The notes under the pieces were generated by a model, which did no database searches, had not been told where the DNA came from, and saw nothing but the letters and a program-made list of their open reading frames with translations. Below, one piece after another: positions 44,901 through 59,800 of a stretch of DNA of 64,000 nt. Origin of the DNA: Liquidambar formosana (Eukaryota > Streptophyta > Magnoliopsida > Saxifragales > Altingiaceae); contig CM077826.1 in the NCBI GenBank assembly GCA_039720395.1, positions 26,802,430 through 26,866,429 on the forward strand, read 5' to 3'. Each line of letters begins with the position of its first letter. Within the stretch, counting starts at the first letter, position 1. A program made the translations under genes and the position numbers.

Positions 44901-47900
44901 TCTAATCTATAATTTTGTAGTATTGCACAACCACTCACAATATTCATGTTCAACACTCCCCCAGTCCCCCCTTAAATTGATGGGGTGACAAGTGACAACT
45001 CTAGCCAATCTGCCACGCGATGAACGATCCACTGCCATTAAGTCTTCACGTGGTAAGGCAAAGTGGGCATCCCCTACCACAACACAAACTTGATGCAAAA
45101 GTGGGCATCACCTACCACACCACAAACTTGGGCCACAAAACAAACACTTTTTCAAACCAACCAAGAGAGTGGAGATAACGACGAAGGTGGCAGCAACAAT
45201 GACATTATAAAACGATGGCAGCAGTTTCTTGACTTCCTTCAATGAGTGGTAACTCCAACAATGACAGCCTATAGTAACAATGCTTCCAACAAGTTTTTCC
45301 TCTTTTACTACTATGGATTTCACACAAACAAACAAGAAAAATGAAAACTAAAATCATAGCAACTATATATATATATATATATATATAGAGGGCTGATCAT
45401 GTGCGGGATATCCCGGATTATCCCATTCGATCACGGCCGTTCGTGAGCGACCCGCGCTTACGAACGACCATGATATCAGGGATATCCCGCACATGATCAA
45501 AGCTTTATATATATATGAGAGAAGGAAATATGAAATTGAAAAACTAAAATACATCAATTTCTACAAGAAATTATACTGAATTACTGAGCAATAACCTTAG
45601 GTCTCAAAACTAATGATGATTTGATACCATGTTCACATTGAGGCTAACTGTGTTTATCAAAGGCTTGACAGTCCCTGATGCCAATGCATGAACAAACTTC
45701 TGTGGGAGAATGTAGGGGCACCAAGGCGGAAACACACCTCCAAAGATTGGAACAAAAGACATCTTGCTCTGATACCATGTTAACTTACAAATTCATCTAA
45801 AATCCCTGAGTTGTTAGAGAAGGGTCCAACTATGTACATCAAATGGCTTAACAATAACAACAAAAACATGATCTATAACTTTGTACTCTCTCTCTCTCTC
45901 TCATAGATACTAAACCATTTTCCCTTTTAGCCATGTGGGACAACACTGATGTCTATGCTCATTATTATGTCACTATTGTACTTTAGTTTTTGGATGAGGA
46001 AATGTGTCAGGGCAGTGAACAACAACAACAAAACTACATTTGACTTTTCCCTCCATGAGATGAGCCCAATGCATTGGACTGATGGGCATATCATTAGGAC
46101 ACGGTTGTTGATGTGGCTATCACCACATCATTAAAGAAAGAAATTAGGGGAAAAAAATTTAAGAACCAATAGATGAATCATTAAGGAAAGAATTTTTTTT
46201 ATTTTTAAAAAAGGTAATAATAATAATACGGATCAATATCATTTTCCCAACTTAAAATGAATTATAGATACGTATATATAGGACATATATAGGACTATAT
46301 TTATATTTATATTTATATTTATGTGCACATTTATGTGCACACATTGCTTACTCTCTCTTGTTGAACAGTGGAGCTGCTGAGTATGCCGGTAGTCACCATG
46401 CCAGAAAACTCATCCAAGTCTGAGTCTAACACTATTGTGTGTGCGTCTGTGTGTGTGTGTGTGTATCCTTACTGCTAATCCTCCGTAGCATAAAACTGAG
46501 GGACAATTGGTGTCTAAATAATTTGATATGAATACACAAAATTTGTGTAAGGAAGAGTATACCAATCAATGTACAAATTATATTAGAGCCAAACCAAGTT
46601 ACCAATAAATCGTCCATAAATCTTCCCATCCTTGCCACAAAAAATAGCCTGAGAAAGCAAAAAATTTCATTAAATAGCCTAAAGTTGCTTATGTATAATT
46701 ATAAGAAAAGAAATGGAAAATAAATAAATTAAATGAAAAAAGAAGAGCAATCATGGCTTAAAGATTTCCCTGGAAATGGATTAAAGAATTTACCTTCTTG
46801 AAAGAATTGAACAAAGCAATTGGCATCGGTCCTGTTTTACAATATTCAAAATCATAAGATCTTTGTGAATTATTACCAATTAAACAAAAGGAAAAAAAAA
46901 ACAAAATTCATTGTTTTGAACTTTGAACATACAATCATAGGCTCGTAGGATAACTATATATGTACATGATTACAAGCTACCCCTTATAAGAGATTAAATG
47001 CATACAATTATAGTGCATAGATCATTTTAAAAGAGCATTCAAATTAAAGATGAAACTAATCTAAGATTCTCAATAACTATTTGTTATATTCCTCTAATTT
47101 AGGGCAAAATTAAGTCAATTGGTGCCTAATTCATTTCAACTCTTTTTACCATTCATTTTCTGCATTGATACGAAGATCAAAAGTCTGCTCTATTCCTATG
47201 CTCCACCAAACACACCCCCCCACCCCACCACTTTGGCTTTGGCTTTCATCCTATCTTGTTTGTCTTCATCCTACCAACCTAGGTTTTGTACTTTTGTTGT
47301 ATCATTTATCAACCTTTGGATCTTGTATAACTCCTCTCATTGTTAAGTGGTATTATAAGTCTTTATAGGGTTTTATTGCAATTTTATAATTTAATTACAA
47401 ATATAAACGTAAGAGAAAACCCTAACCTCTCTAATTCTTCCTCCACTTCATATTCTTTCTTTCTTTTCCTTTCTTCTTCGTCTTCATCTATTTCTTGTCA
47501 TATAAACAGAAAAATAATTTGGTACAAGAGTGAATTGGACTAGGACGATATTCTAGAATAAAGGACAACTGAGACTCGTTGGTGATATTGCTTTGTTGGA
47601 CTCCTCGTCCACATTGTTCTTTTTTCCTCACTAGATGCGGGTGGCACACATGATGTGTGTGCATGCAAAACACCTTAGTCATTCCCTTGGAGAGAATCAA
47701 GGGATAATGGGATAGTGGATTTGTATTTAAATTAATATGATATTTACTTTGTTGCCCCCCTCTATTTTTAAGCTATAATTGTAATATGGAATTTTACACG
47801 TAAAAAACAATCAGTATGGAGGTAAGAGACCAAGGTCTCCTCCCTTAATAATGATATAGATGAATAAAATTAGTTTCTTATAAAATAAAAGTACATAAAT

Positions 47901-50900
47901 ACCCCCACTACTAGCACATTACTACAAATACGTAATAACCAAAAGCTCCCTTATCTATATAAGGGCGCATGCTACAAGTATGATGTGTGTTTACCATTCT
48001 AGCAATGAACTCCATGGTAGAGTCTCCAAAAACGTGGATGGTGCCATGGTTGGTTCTTGTGTCTGCCATAGTTATTAAAGGCGCAAGGCACACCTAGGCG
48101 CGAAGGACTCCTAGGGCCTAGACGCAAGGCGGAAAAAAAAAAAAAAGAGCGGACCTGAGAGAAGTGAGGTGCACATTTAAAAATTAAAAATAAAAAAAAT
48201 TTAAAAATATTTGATTAAATGAAACTAACAAAAAAATCAAACTATAAGCAGCTACACCTCACTAATTAATTAGTAAAATTTCTAGTTCACTAAAAAATTT
48301 ATTTTTTAATTCACCAAAATTAATTTTTTTTGGTACAAATTCTAGTTCACTTAAATTTTTAGTTTTTTTGCATCAATAATTTCAATACGAAAAATATACT
48401 ACATATAGATTAAGATAATACAAAATTACAAATTTAGTATACAAATTACAAGAAGAAGATAATACAATTTTTTATTTTTTGCTTCAATTAATTTTCTGGA
48501 AGAAGAAAAAGATGATACAATTTTAATATACAAGAAGAAGAAGTTCTTTTGCTGTATAAAGAAAATAAAACGGAAGTCATATGAAGGATAAAATAAAATC
48601 AAAGAACAACAACAACAACAAATGAAAATCATACAAAGTAGAAAATAAAATCGAAGAAGAAGAAGAAAAGCTATGCACTTGTTTAAAGAGGGTTGGAGGC
48701 ATGTGCAAAGGAGGCTATTCGAAGACAACCAGGGCTAGAAAATAGAGTTTTGTTTTATTTCTACCCCCTATTTATGAAAACCATGAAACCTTGTGCGGGT
48801 GGCCTTGAGGGGTTAGCAAGAGTCGAATTCAGGACCTCCGCTTCCTAAGGCCTTTAATAAACAATTTGTACCTATAATATTGTTAAAAATAAAAAAATAA
48901 AAAATGTATAAGACAAGTATGTAGTGGACAAGGTGCAAAAAGTGCCCCACCCTTTTAGCAAATAAAAAATACAAATTTATTACATATGTAACGTATTATT
49001 AATAGATTGTGATTTATTAGTTTATGAATATACTTTAGCAATGATGAAGCATGATGTCAAGTGCATATCAAGTGCTGAAAGAAATTTGTTGAACAACCCT
49101 TGTAGCCTTTACAGTCATACCCTTATTTTTATCAATCAAATAATGGGGTCTCATAACTTATGAGGGAGCACTCCAAGTAAAGAATTCTTCTGATAAATTC
49201 TCCCCCTTTTAAACCAATAATGGATCTTCATACTAGGCCTTTTAGCCTATGATAAACTCCCTCTTTGGGAGCTTAATCTTCACTAAGAAAAGATATATTT
49301 ATATTCTATTGATGTTAGTGATGTCACCATTTGCAAATACTGATTGTTTATGATATGTCATATATATTATAATTCTAATACATTTATCAGCCTATGCATT
49401 GAATTGCAAACCAATGTGAAGGCTAAAAAGACTTTAAACTTACTTTGGCAGCTTTCTAGAAGCTGCATAACTTCATTTCAATGTAAATTTTAAATATCTC
49501 ATCGATATCACCAACTATAGCTCACTCGCAAAGATAAATGCAACCAAAAAAAAAAAAAAAAGCAAAATAGAAGGTACATTCTCAATTTCTCACCGAAAAA
49601 TTGCCAAAAAAAAAAAAAAAAAAATGGTATCATAACAAGTAATTGGATAAAATACCAACGATATATCAACGATGAGAAAAAATACCTTTTTCTATTGTTG
49701 CTGAGATTTATCTTAGAATCCTCCGATGAGAAAAATATCTACTAATATATCAACGATATCAAAGATATTTCAGTCCTTGCATATAATACCTTTTTCTATT
49801 GCCGAAAAGTTAACCTTCTTCTTTCATTCTTGTTGGGAAGTCCCACATCCCACAACACCTGAATATTGGGTTTCACATGGCTTCATATACATGTTTGGGC
49901 CCTCCACCTAATAGCTTATGCTTTTGGTTAGCCTCTAATAACATGGTACAGAACAAGTAATTTGTGTGGCCCCTTTGTGAGCCAATCTTTGTTGTCCACG
50001 TTACACACCCATTTTTATCCCATTAAGACTGCACATGTGGGGAAGTGTTGGGAAATCCCACATCGTACATCACCCCAAATATTGGGTTTGATATGGCTTC
50101 ATATACCTGTTTGGGCCCTCCACCTAATAGATTAAACTTTTGGGGTTAAGTGGTGTTTTGACAATTCTAACATTTGATAGGACGGTGACATTAGAAAGAC
50201 AAATTGAACAAGTGAGATGCCAATGCATTAATCGCATCATCTTACTATGCGTGTTTTTTCTAATGATCAATCCTTGTGGGACAAATAATATCAACCTAGC
50301 ACCTTCAGCTCCAATCCAAAGCAGAAGATATCCCCCCCACCCCCAAAAAAGAAAAACATGCTCCACATGCTTTTTACTAGAACTATTATTGAGTGGAGGG
50401 GCCAAACATATATATAAAGCCATATCAAACTCAATATTTAGACGATGTGGGATATGAGACTTCCCAAACTCCCTCTCACATATAGGCCTAAAAAAACAAG
50501 AACAGCCAGTCACATCGACAACAAAGATGAGCTCACAAAAGAAACCTACCTAAAAAACAACAATCTCTGATACCATGTGAAGTTCCCAACCTAAAAGCAT
50601 AAGCTATTATGTGGAGAGCCCAAACAGGTATATGAAGCCATATCAAACCTTAATATTTGGACGATATGGAATGTGGGACTTCCTAACAACCACCATCCAT
50701 AAATTGTGATCCCATAGCTACTCCTTCATACAAGGTTCCCTTTTATATTCTTAATTTTTTCTCCCTTAATTTTTTCCTTTACACAATCTATTGCTGGGAG
50801 TACATTTGTCAAACCATTTGACTTCAAATCGTGCACCCATTCCCCCACCCAAAAGAAGGAAGGAAAAAAAAGAAAAAACAACCAACCATTCTTTCAAGCT

Positions 50901-53811
50901 AAATCACTAATAAGAAACTTCTACAATAAAATATCTAATTGCTTTTTTTTTTATCAAGACAAAAATAAGATATACAATTATACACTCAAGATTTTGTCCC
51001 TTCAGAAGTTAAATTACATGAAAAGAGTTAATGATGGGTGAAGAAAAAGATGTTGAAGTCCCAAGGGATTCTTAGTCGAGCTCTAACCCTTGCATAATGC
51101 GCAACAATAAGACATTCTACTGATGCCAAACAAACAGTAATAATAGTAATCTAGACAGAATTAATATGCTAATCTCACCAAGTAACTAAAATTATGACTA
51201 AACAGTAAGACCAGAATTTTACCTCCACTCTTTCGGCAATTCCAAAATTCATGTGACATCACACCATCAACATTAGACAGCAAGTTAGAAGCAAGTTTCT
51301 TTGCTACCTTAGGATCTTCATATCGTGTGCCAGCGACCCCCCAAGCTCTTGATATGAGCCTGCATTACATTTGTACAGACATACCCCAGGTTCCAAATCA
51401 AAACATTTTACTATATATATATATATATATATGGATATACCAACTTAGGGAGCCAATTTCTTCGTAATGCTTACATAAGCACACATCAAATTGAGTAGAA
51501 ATATAGCCCCATATGGGAGAAAGGAAACTGTTTAAATAAGTAGTACAAGCCAATTTCTTCATAATGCTCAGATAAGCATACATCAGTGAGTAGAAATAGG
51601 GACCCACATGGACAAAATGGAAATTGTTTAAATCGAAAGTACTAAGTGTACAACATACAATAGAAAACAGCTTGAAGAGCTATGGTGTGAAATAACCTAG
51701 GTTCCAACAAGTGCAGCAACCGATGACGCCGTTCCTCAGGAATATCTTCAATTTTTTTCCTGAAAATAAGAAATATAAGATTTAAAGTGTGACCAGATAA
51801 TCAACCAACATGCACCATTAAAGAAACAATGTTCTAAAACTCTTAGAAAATATATTTCTCCTTTCATACTCATGAAAAGAAAAAAGAAAAAAGGCAAGAA
51901 ACTGTAAGTAATGGTCATCTCCCTTTCATCTCATGACATTCAAAACTAGAAGAAGATAATAAATTCCCTTAATGAAGACCAAGGCCCAGCTTGTCCCACC
52001 AATAATTCTGAATTTTAGCCACTGACAAGTTGTGACTAGTAGGCGAATTCAGGTTCAAATAGGCACCTTGACCAAACCGGGGTGAAAATCAGGTGGAAAT
52101 AATTCGGCCACAACAATAGAAATTTGTTAAAATTCAAGTCGCTTTGATCCTTTTCATTGTTGTTGCTAAAACTCAGACATCTTACGTTACATGGATCCTT
52201 CGTTTCACCCATTGTTGATTTTCCAACCTAAAAGCTTAACCTATTAGGTGGAGGGCCCAAACAGGTAATATGAAGCCATATGAAACAATATCTAGAAGAT
52301 GTGGAATGTGAGACTTCCCAACACCCTCCTTCACATACAGGCCTAACAAGACAAGAATGCACTTGTCACATGGACAACGAAGACAGAATGAAATGGCCTA
52401 AGAACAGTAAAATCTATAACATGTTAAGTTTCGAACCTCAAAGCCTAAGCTATAAGGTGGAGGGCTCAAAAAAGTATACGAAGCCATATTCAACTCAATA
52501 TATAAAATGATGTGGGATGTGGACCTAAGCTATTAGGTGGATGGCCCCAAAATGTATATGAAGCCATATTCAACTCAATATATAAAATGATGTGGGATGT
52601 GGGACTTCCCAACACTCCCCCTCATGTGCAAGGCTAACAAGATAACAACTTGCCTGTCACATGGACAATAAAGACAAAGAAAAGATCACAAACAAAACAG
52701 GCCCAAGAATGACAAGGTTTGATACCATGTTAAATTCCCAACCTAAAAGCCTAAACTATTAGGTAGAGGCCACAGAAAAGTGAATCAAACTCAATATTTA
52801 GAAAATGTGAAATGTGGGACTTCCCAACACTCCCCGTCACATATAGGCCTCAAAAGACAAGAACAGGCATGTCATGTAGACAACAAAGAAGGGCTCACAA
52901 ACGAAACGAGCCCAAGAATGACAAGCTTTGATACCATGTCAAGTTTCCAACCTAAAAGCTTAAGATGTTAGGTGGAGGGCCTAAACTGGTACATGAAGTC
53001 ATATCAAACTCAATATTTAGTCGATGTGGGATGTGGTACTTCCTAACTTCCCCTCACGTGTATGCCTAATAAGACAAGAACGGATCTGTCACGTGGACAA
53101 CAAAACAAGCTTCTAAACAAAATGGGCCCAAGAACAACAGCTCTGATACAATGTTAAATTTCCAACCTAAAAGTCTAAGCTATTAGGTAAATATGAAAGC
53201 TATATTAAAATCAATATTTAGACAATATGGGGTGACACGACATGATGTAGGTGTGGGTACTCCTAATGGTGTAGGTACTCCTATTAGACACATTAAACTA
53301 ATGAAAATATTTTGGAAAGCTGACGAATCTGACACCTGTACCCAAGTCCATGTAACATAATAGACTTCTATGAAGTAAACGAAAACTTTACCCACTAAGT
53401 GAAAGAAATGAAGATTCTAGGTTAAAGAAGGTCAATCTACATGCGGTAATTTGGAGAAGGTCAATTTATCCAATAGGAATTTATCATCAATACGTAAATT
53501 ATAAGCCATAATTCCACCATAACAATTTTCAAACCGGACACACAGACCTTTTTCATCTCTCTACTCTTTTTTCCTTTTTTATTTCTTATTTTTTGGCTGA
53601 CCAAGTTTATCCCATATACAAAATAAATAATAGCCAATAAGCCATAGCTTAAATGGCACGAGGTGGGGTGGGCATAGGGTCGGTTAGGGGTTCAACTTCC
53701 CTCCAATGTAAACATAAAAAAATAAATCATACATATCCCATAGAAAAGTGTGAGGAGCTCCAATGGTTAGACAAGTTATATATTCCCATATGCTCTAACA
53801 AACTTAATGTC

Positions 53812-53892
<81 letters not shown>

Positions 53893-56800
53893 TGTATGTT
53901 TGTATATACATACTAATTGATGATGTCACACCAGAAAATCAATCAATCTAGCAAGACTATGTAAGAAGGAGAAAGAAAATTGAAAGAAAGTGAAGGAAAA
54001 TTCAAGAAAATCTTTTATTCAAGAAAGAGAGCAATTTGCTCTCTAACAAGTTGTTACAACCAGAACATTCTGAAATTGATTCTAACTAACCCTTAACCAC
54101 CTATTTATAGAGAAATAAAAGACTAAGAATTACTAATATACCGTTACTAACTAGCTATCTTTAGTAGCTTCTAATTACATGTGACACAAAGAAAAGAAGC
54201 TAAAATAGAAGCTCCTAGAACAAAATTCAGCTACAGTAGTTGTTGGAAAGCAACTATAAGTCCAAATCACTAACGCATATATATAGACACCCAATACAAT
54301 ACATACATGCACACATAGACAAACACACAAAGTAATACACTTATAAAGATGCATACATTTACCTGAGTTAAGTGTCTTTAACTTTGGAATTCATGGACTA
54401 AAATATCCATGATATATCCGTGTATCCGTACCCCTCGATACGATATCTAATTGACATATCTTTTTCGCAAAATATCTTTACTATATTGTCGATATTTTCG
54501 ATATTATTGATAAAATCTCGATATATCCATGATATCTTCTTTCTTTCACATGGTATCATCAATATATCGACATATATCCACTGTATCAACGATATATATC
54601 GACGATATCAAGATATCCATTTTCTTGTTATTGCGTCGAAATTGTCACCTCTTACTCTTTTAGTATTGATTTATATAAATATTTCAATTATACTAATGAC
54701 TTAAATTAGTGTTATGAAGTAACTAATTTATTTTACTTTGTTAAAATATTCATTCTATCGCTCAGTGTGTGGGACAATTTTTATTCCCTACACAATACAT
54801 ACTTGTCTAATACACATTTAAATTACAATATTTTAATTTTAAACTGTTTATTAGAGTCTAATCATTGTTCAAGAGTTTTGATGAAAATACACATGTTAAC
54901 TAATAATCTCCATCATATCTCTTAATCAAAATCGAAATTTTCGATATATCCTATATATCCGTGTTTTTGGACCCCTGATATATCTATCAATATCGATATT
55001 TAAGTCCTTCCCTTGGATCACCCGCATAATAGTGAAGGGGGCGCACCTTGGTTTTGCTCTATAGCAGAATACTCTAACTAAATATTTCGCACTAAGGTCC
55101 ATGGGATCTTGTGTCCTTAACCTTAGATCCACATAGCAATAGAGGGGACACACCAAGGTTTTGCTCTAAGGCAAAATAACCTGACTAAATATTTTCCGCT
55201 AAGGTCCAAGGGGATCTTGTGTCCTTAATCTTGGATCACTCGCATAACGAAAGGGCAAGCCCTAGAGGGAAATCCTCTGGTTTGCTCCCTTGATGATTAA
55301 AATGGTATAAGACAAGCTTTATTTTGTTGAAATGTTGTATGGTGGAAATGCCAATGAATAAAACTCTTTAAGAATAATTTTCAAATGTCTTGGGATCGAA
55401 GTGAACTTTTGACTTCCAATCCACTGGTCATCACCACCAAAATGAAGAGGGCGAGCACAACAAACTTGCATGGTTACTTTATCCACCCTTGTGATGATTA
55501 TGATGTTATCATAACAAACTTTTAAGCCTTCGGCGAGAACGAAAGAACATTCCTATGGTGGGAATTTTCTATCTTTGAACCCCCTTTCTCTTTTACTAAT
55601 CGGTTTTTGGTGCTTAGTAATGCAAGTAATTAAAGAATATACATTTTGCACAGTATTTCAAGCATAAAACTTGTCAATTCATATAAATTGGATAAGATGT
55701 AAGGTTACATTAGAGATGGGCTTTAAGGTATGGATATTGCCACCCTTATGCAATTCCTTGATAACTAAATGACCTTCTTACTTGAAATGGAAACATAGTT
55801 GATGTGAGGGAAAAAATGTGTTACATTATGTTTTCATTTTCCTCAAGACTGAAAGTGGGCTCCTCTATATCTAACTTCTTATGGAAGATACGCCTCAAGG
55901 GCTAACACTCGCCAGTGGGGTGTCTGGTGTTGGTATTGTAGTGGCAATAGGTTTTGCTAGCCTTCTCCTCTCATGTTGGTAGGCGTGCGACATTAATGAG
56001 CTTAAGGAAACCATCTTTTATCCACTAATCGAAGACAGTATGCACCTTTTCCATAGAGCAAGGAAAAGGAAGAGGAGGAGGTGGCTCATGCCCGTTCCGT
56101 GAATTCAACAACAGTGACCACATGGGCACTTTTTAGTGATTGACATTGGTGTCTACCACTAGCATGCTGAATTGAATCATAAGTCTGCCTCAATGCCGCA
56201 ACAAGCCGGGTGAATGTCGTTATGCCCACAATTTCAAGATGAACTCAGTACTTATAATCCATGCTTGATATGCACATATCGAGAAATTCAGCCTCTTCAA
56301 TGAAGCTCTAACCAATGAAGTGCATGGTCACAAAAGCGCTTAACATAGTTATTAAGATCCTCTGCATACTTTTGCAGCTCCCTCCCTAAGTCAAAGCCTA
56401 CAATGGTGAAAATGCCAAGGGAATCAATAAAACAAACTATATGCACTTTTGGGTTGCCAATTTTGCTATTGTATAGGGAGAAAATGGGACTTTATAGTCT
56501 TTTAGGTAAGGCTTGCTAGCAAACTCCAAAGGATATGGGGGACACACGTTATTTTCCAGAAGAAGGGGGAGGCGAGAGATTCGCTACACGATGTTTTAGA
56601 GGTCTTCCATTGTAGCAAATGTCTAAGATAGGGCTGTGGTGAAGGCAGGCCGCTTCGGAGCCTTAGGGGTCAATATAGTTGGAGTTGTGAGGTTGGTGGA
56701 GCCAATGATGTTAGAAGTATGTTGAGTGGTAGGAATGGGTAAGTCCGTTGCCACAGGGGCAAGAGGAAAAATGGGAGTTACAATTGCAGTTGAAAGCAAG

Positions 56801-59800
56801 GTTGGCCCAGTTGCCGAGTTTTTATCCTTGCCGGCCGCTTAGGTTTCAATTGCCCTAATTAAGCTAGCCACCCCAGTAACAGTTGGGGGAATTGTTTCCT
56901 GAAAAGTGACCTTGGACCGTTGATTGTGAGCAAGGGTGGTTAGGATGGCCAGTATTTGCTTTTGGATCTCTTGCATGAAGGCTATGAGAGGTATGAAGGT
57001 TGCCATGGGTGTTAGTTTCTAAAACCATGCGGAAGCAAAGTTTAAAAATTTTCCAACACCTTGTCTTACCCTTCCATGTGATCTACAAGTCACTAAGTAT
57101 GGAAATAATACCTTAGGGAATTATTGATTCAAAATACGAGAAGAAGGAGGTTGAAACACAAATCTTGTACCTTCTTTCTCCTAGAGAAATTCATTCCTAT
57201 GTCCCAAGGCTTATGTGAGATGATGACTAGGGTTTGTGGGAACCCTAGATCAATAAAATAATCACTCAAAGCAGTCTCCAAAAACTGTACGTTCATATGA
57301 GGCTCAATAGGAGCCTTATATAGTGCCTCTCACAAGAATCCTACATGGGCTAGAAGTGGGATTCCAAGGGTTTCCATCTCTTGGCTCCAATTGGTTGTTA
57401 TCTAACCAATCATCTCATGACCTTAGATAACCAACCAATTAACTATCATTAAATCCGCTAAATAATAATAGTTGGACTCCAAAATATGGAAATAACATAA
57501 TGACCCTAAACTTGCTACGAAAGTGCAATAACACCCCTCCACCAATTAATGCCTATAAGTAAATTTGGGGTTTGAGTAGAACTTACTGTCAAACCAAATA
57601 TACTTATATCTTATACTCCTTGAGTCCCAATTGAATTTCTATTAATCACTAATTACATTTTGATAAACAATTTATCAAAACAACTAGCTAGATTCCAAGT
57701 GACTAAACTTCAATAAGCTCAAGAGGATATTTTACTCTCCTTTTAAAAGAGGGTGGATTCCTTCTTGAGAATAAGTGTTCCCACAGCCCCTACATTCAAC
57801 CACCCAACATATCAAGGTGTTGACGTTAAAGGTCTCACTCATTGATAGTCAAAGTGGCAAATATAGAGAACTTGAGTTCACTACTCTCTCAGGATTAAGA
57901 ATATATTACCCATAGCAATTATGAGAATTAAATCAATAATGACAGTGTTTTAATTGATTCATTCTCATCATCCTCCAATGCTACACATGCATTAGCATAT
58001 TGACCTAGAATCTTACACTCTAATGATTGAGATATATCACTCCATCATATGGAGATCAATGTGCTAAAATCTTTCAGACAAGATCCCCAATCTTTTTAAT
58101 GACAGTGGACATACAAAAATACAAGGGTTGTCATTTACATCTCCCATATGTAAATCACATTTACATATCTAAATCACATTCAACATAGATTATATAGATT
58201 AAGGGGAAACATTCATCTCGTGAATTAAAAGCACATATTCAATGTATGGAATGTATATATTAAACAAAAATAAATTCTCATTTATTTATAAATAACATGT
58301 CGCCTAAATGACTTTGAAGGCATACAACCTAACAAAGGAATCAGGCCCTTCTTTGGTGATCTCGTGCCACTTGAAGACTCATCCTCTGCAATAGGACGAT
58401 TACTCCTTGTAGTCACTATCACAAACAACCACCTTCCCAATGGAGTCACCAAATGTTGATAGGAGGGTTCTTGTAGGAGAGTGAGAGGTGAACTATTCGA
58501 GTTGGTAATGTTCGAGTTAATAAGATAACAAGAGTGTGTTGCAAAGAAGAGAGCAAAGCACAAGGGGAAACTTCAAGTGTGGCAGGAGATGAGGAACTAA
58601 AGAGTGGAACTGCCCTTGATCCTTATAGTTCCAAAAATTATGGATCCTTCCAATAAGGCATAGATGGGCTTTATACAAAAATTTAGGCCTCTGAAGCAGT
58701 GGAATTCTATTGAATTATCTAACCAATGGGAGACCTTCCCACTCATGGAGCCTATGGACTTACATATCTATAAGCCTGAGAGCCCATTTAATGAGACCAC
58801 ACTGTGCGTGGCTTATATCCAATAAAAAATATGGACCTCGTTCCCCCATGGTGACCACGGCAGAAGGCACGCCATCCTAATTATAGGCAAGACACTCGAC
58901 TGGCTCGGTTAGCTCTTGCCCTAACCACCAATACAAGACCCTCAAGCTATCGCAATAGAATGGGCCAAGGTATGTGCTTTAGTGCCCGACCTCGTACCAA
59001 GACCTAATTAACCCCATCTGGGTCCTGCCACCAACCTGGATAGGCTTACGAAGGTCAAGGCACCAACAAAAGGTAAGGGACGGGCCGTTTAGGTGTCAAA
59101 TTACCCTGCGCCCTTGTTGCCTAAATACCTACTCAACTTTCATTAAATATATACCACATGTCGCCTTCTTGCTAAACATTTATGTCACATGAACAACAAT
59201 CATATTCAAGAAGAAGATAATTGCCTTTCCAGTAAAGGCTCCAAAGAAGCTACAACTAGGGGAGCATGGAATAGGTCAACCTAAACTTTATAGGGAAAGG
59301 GGGGGAATTTAGTGAAGCCAAAGACAGAGATCAATTGGAATCTCAGTTGTTTTGGTAAAAACTCTAGGGATTCAAGATAAAACCGGAGACGCCTGGGCAG
59401 TTTCTTACTGCCTATGAACTAAAAAGGGGAAAATAAGGAGCTTATCCCATTCTTATCTTTCAACTATAAGATCACAGAATGGCGTTGCAATGACACTTAT
59501 TGCTTTGAAAGCAAGAGCTTTGACCATGTCTATCAAATTGCTAAGTAATATCAGTCCCTAAATACTAATCAAGAACGCATAAGGCAAAATTTTTTATTTT
59601 TTTTGTTGAGAAGTCTTTAAGAGATAGGGGGCAACCTCACAATAGGACTTGAGTCCCACAACTCAACAGGTCCATGCCAACTCGTCTCATGTCTAATGGA
59701 CTTTCTGGCTGGCACAATTGGCAAAGCTTTCTCAATAGCTCTAGAATAGTGTTAGAGGGTCATATATTTGTGTGCACTTACAAATGTAACCATATATCAT

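Noticed and set aside
50124..50513. 129-residue minus-strand frame
   Set aside because: It runs across TRIM LTR and internal sequence, so it is not a gene.
53183..53395. Apparent CRISPR-like regular repeats at 52.2-53.2 kb
   Set aside because: The repeats are about 100 bp with primer sites and purine tracts. They are TRIM LTRs in a plant genome, not CRISPR.
54398..54704. Frames of 63 and 94 residues rich in Ile and Tyr
   Set aside because: They arise from CGATAT-type repeated sequence on both strands and have no domain.
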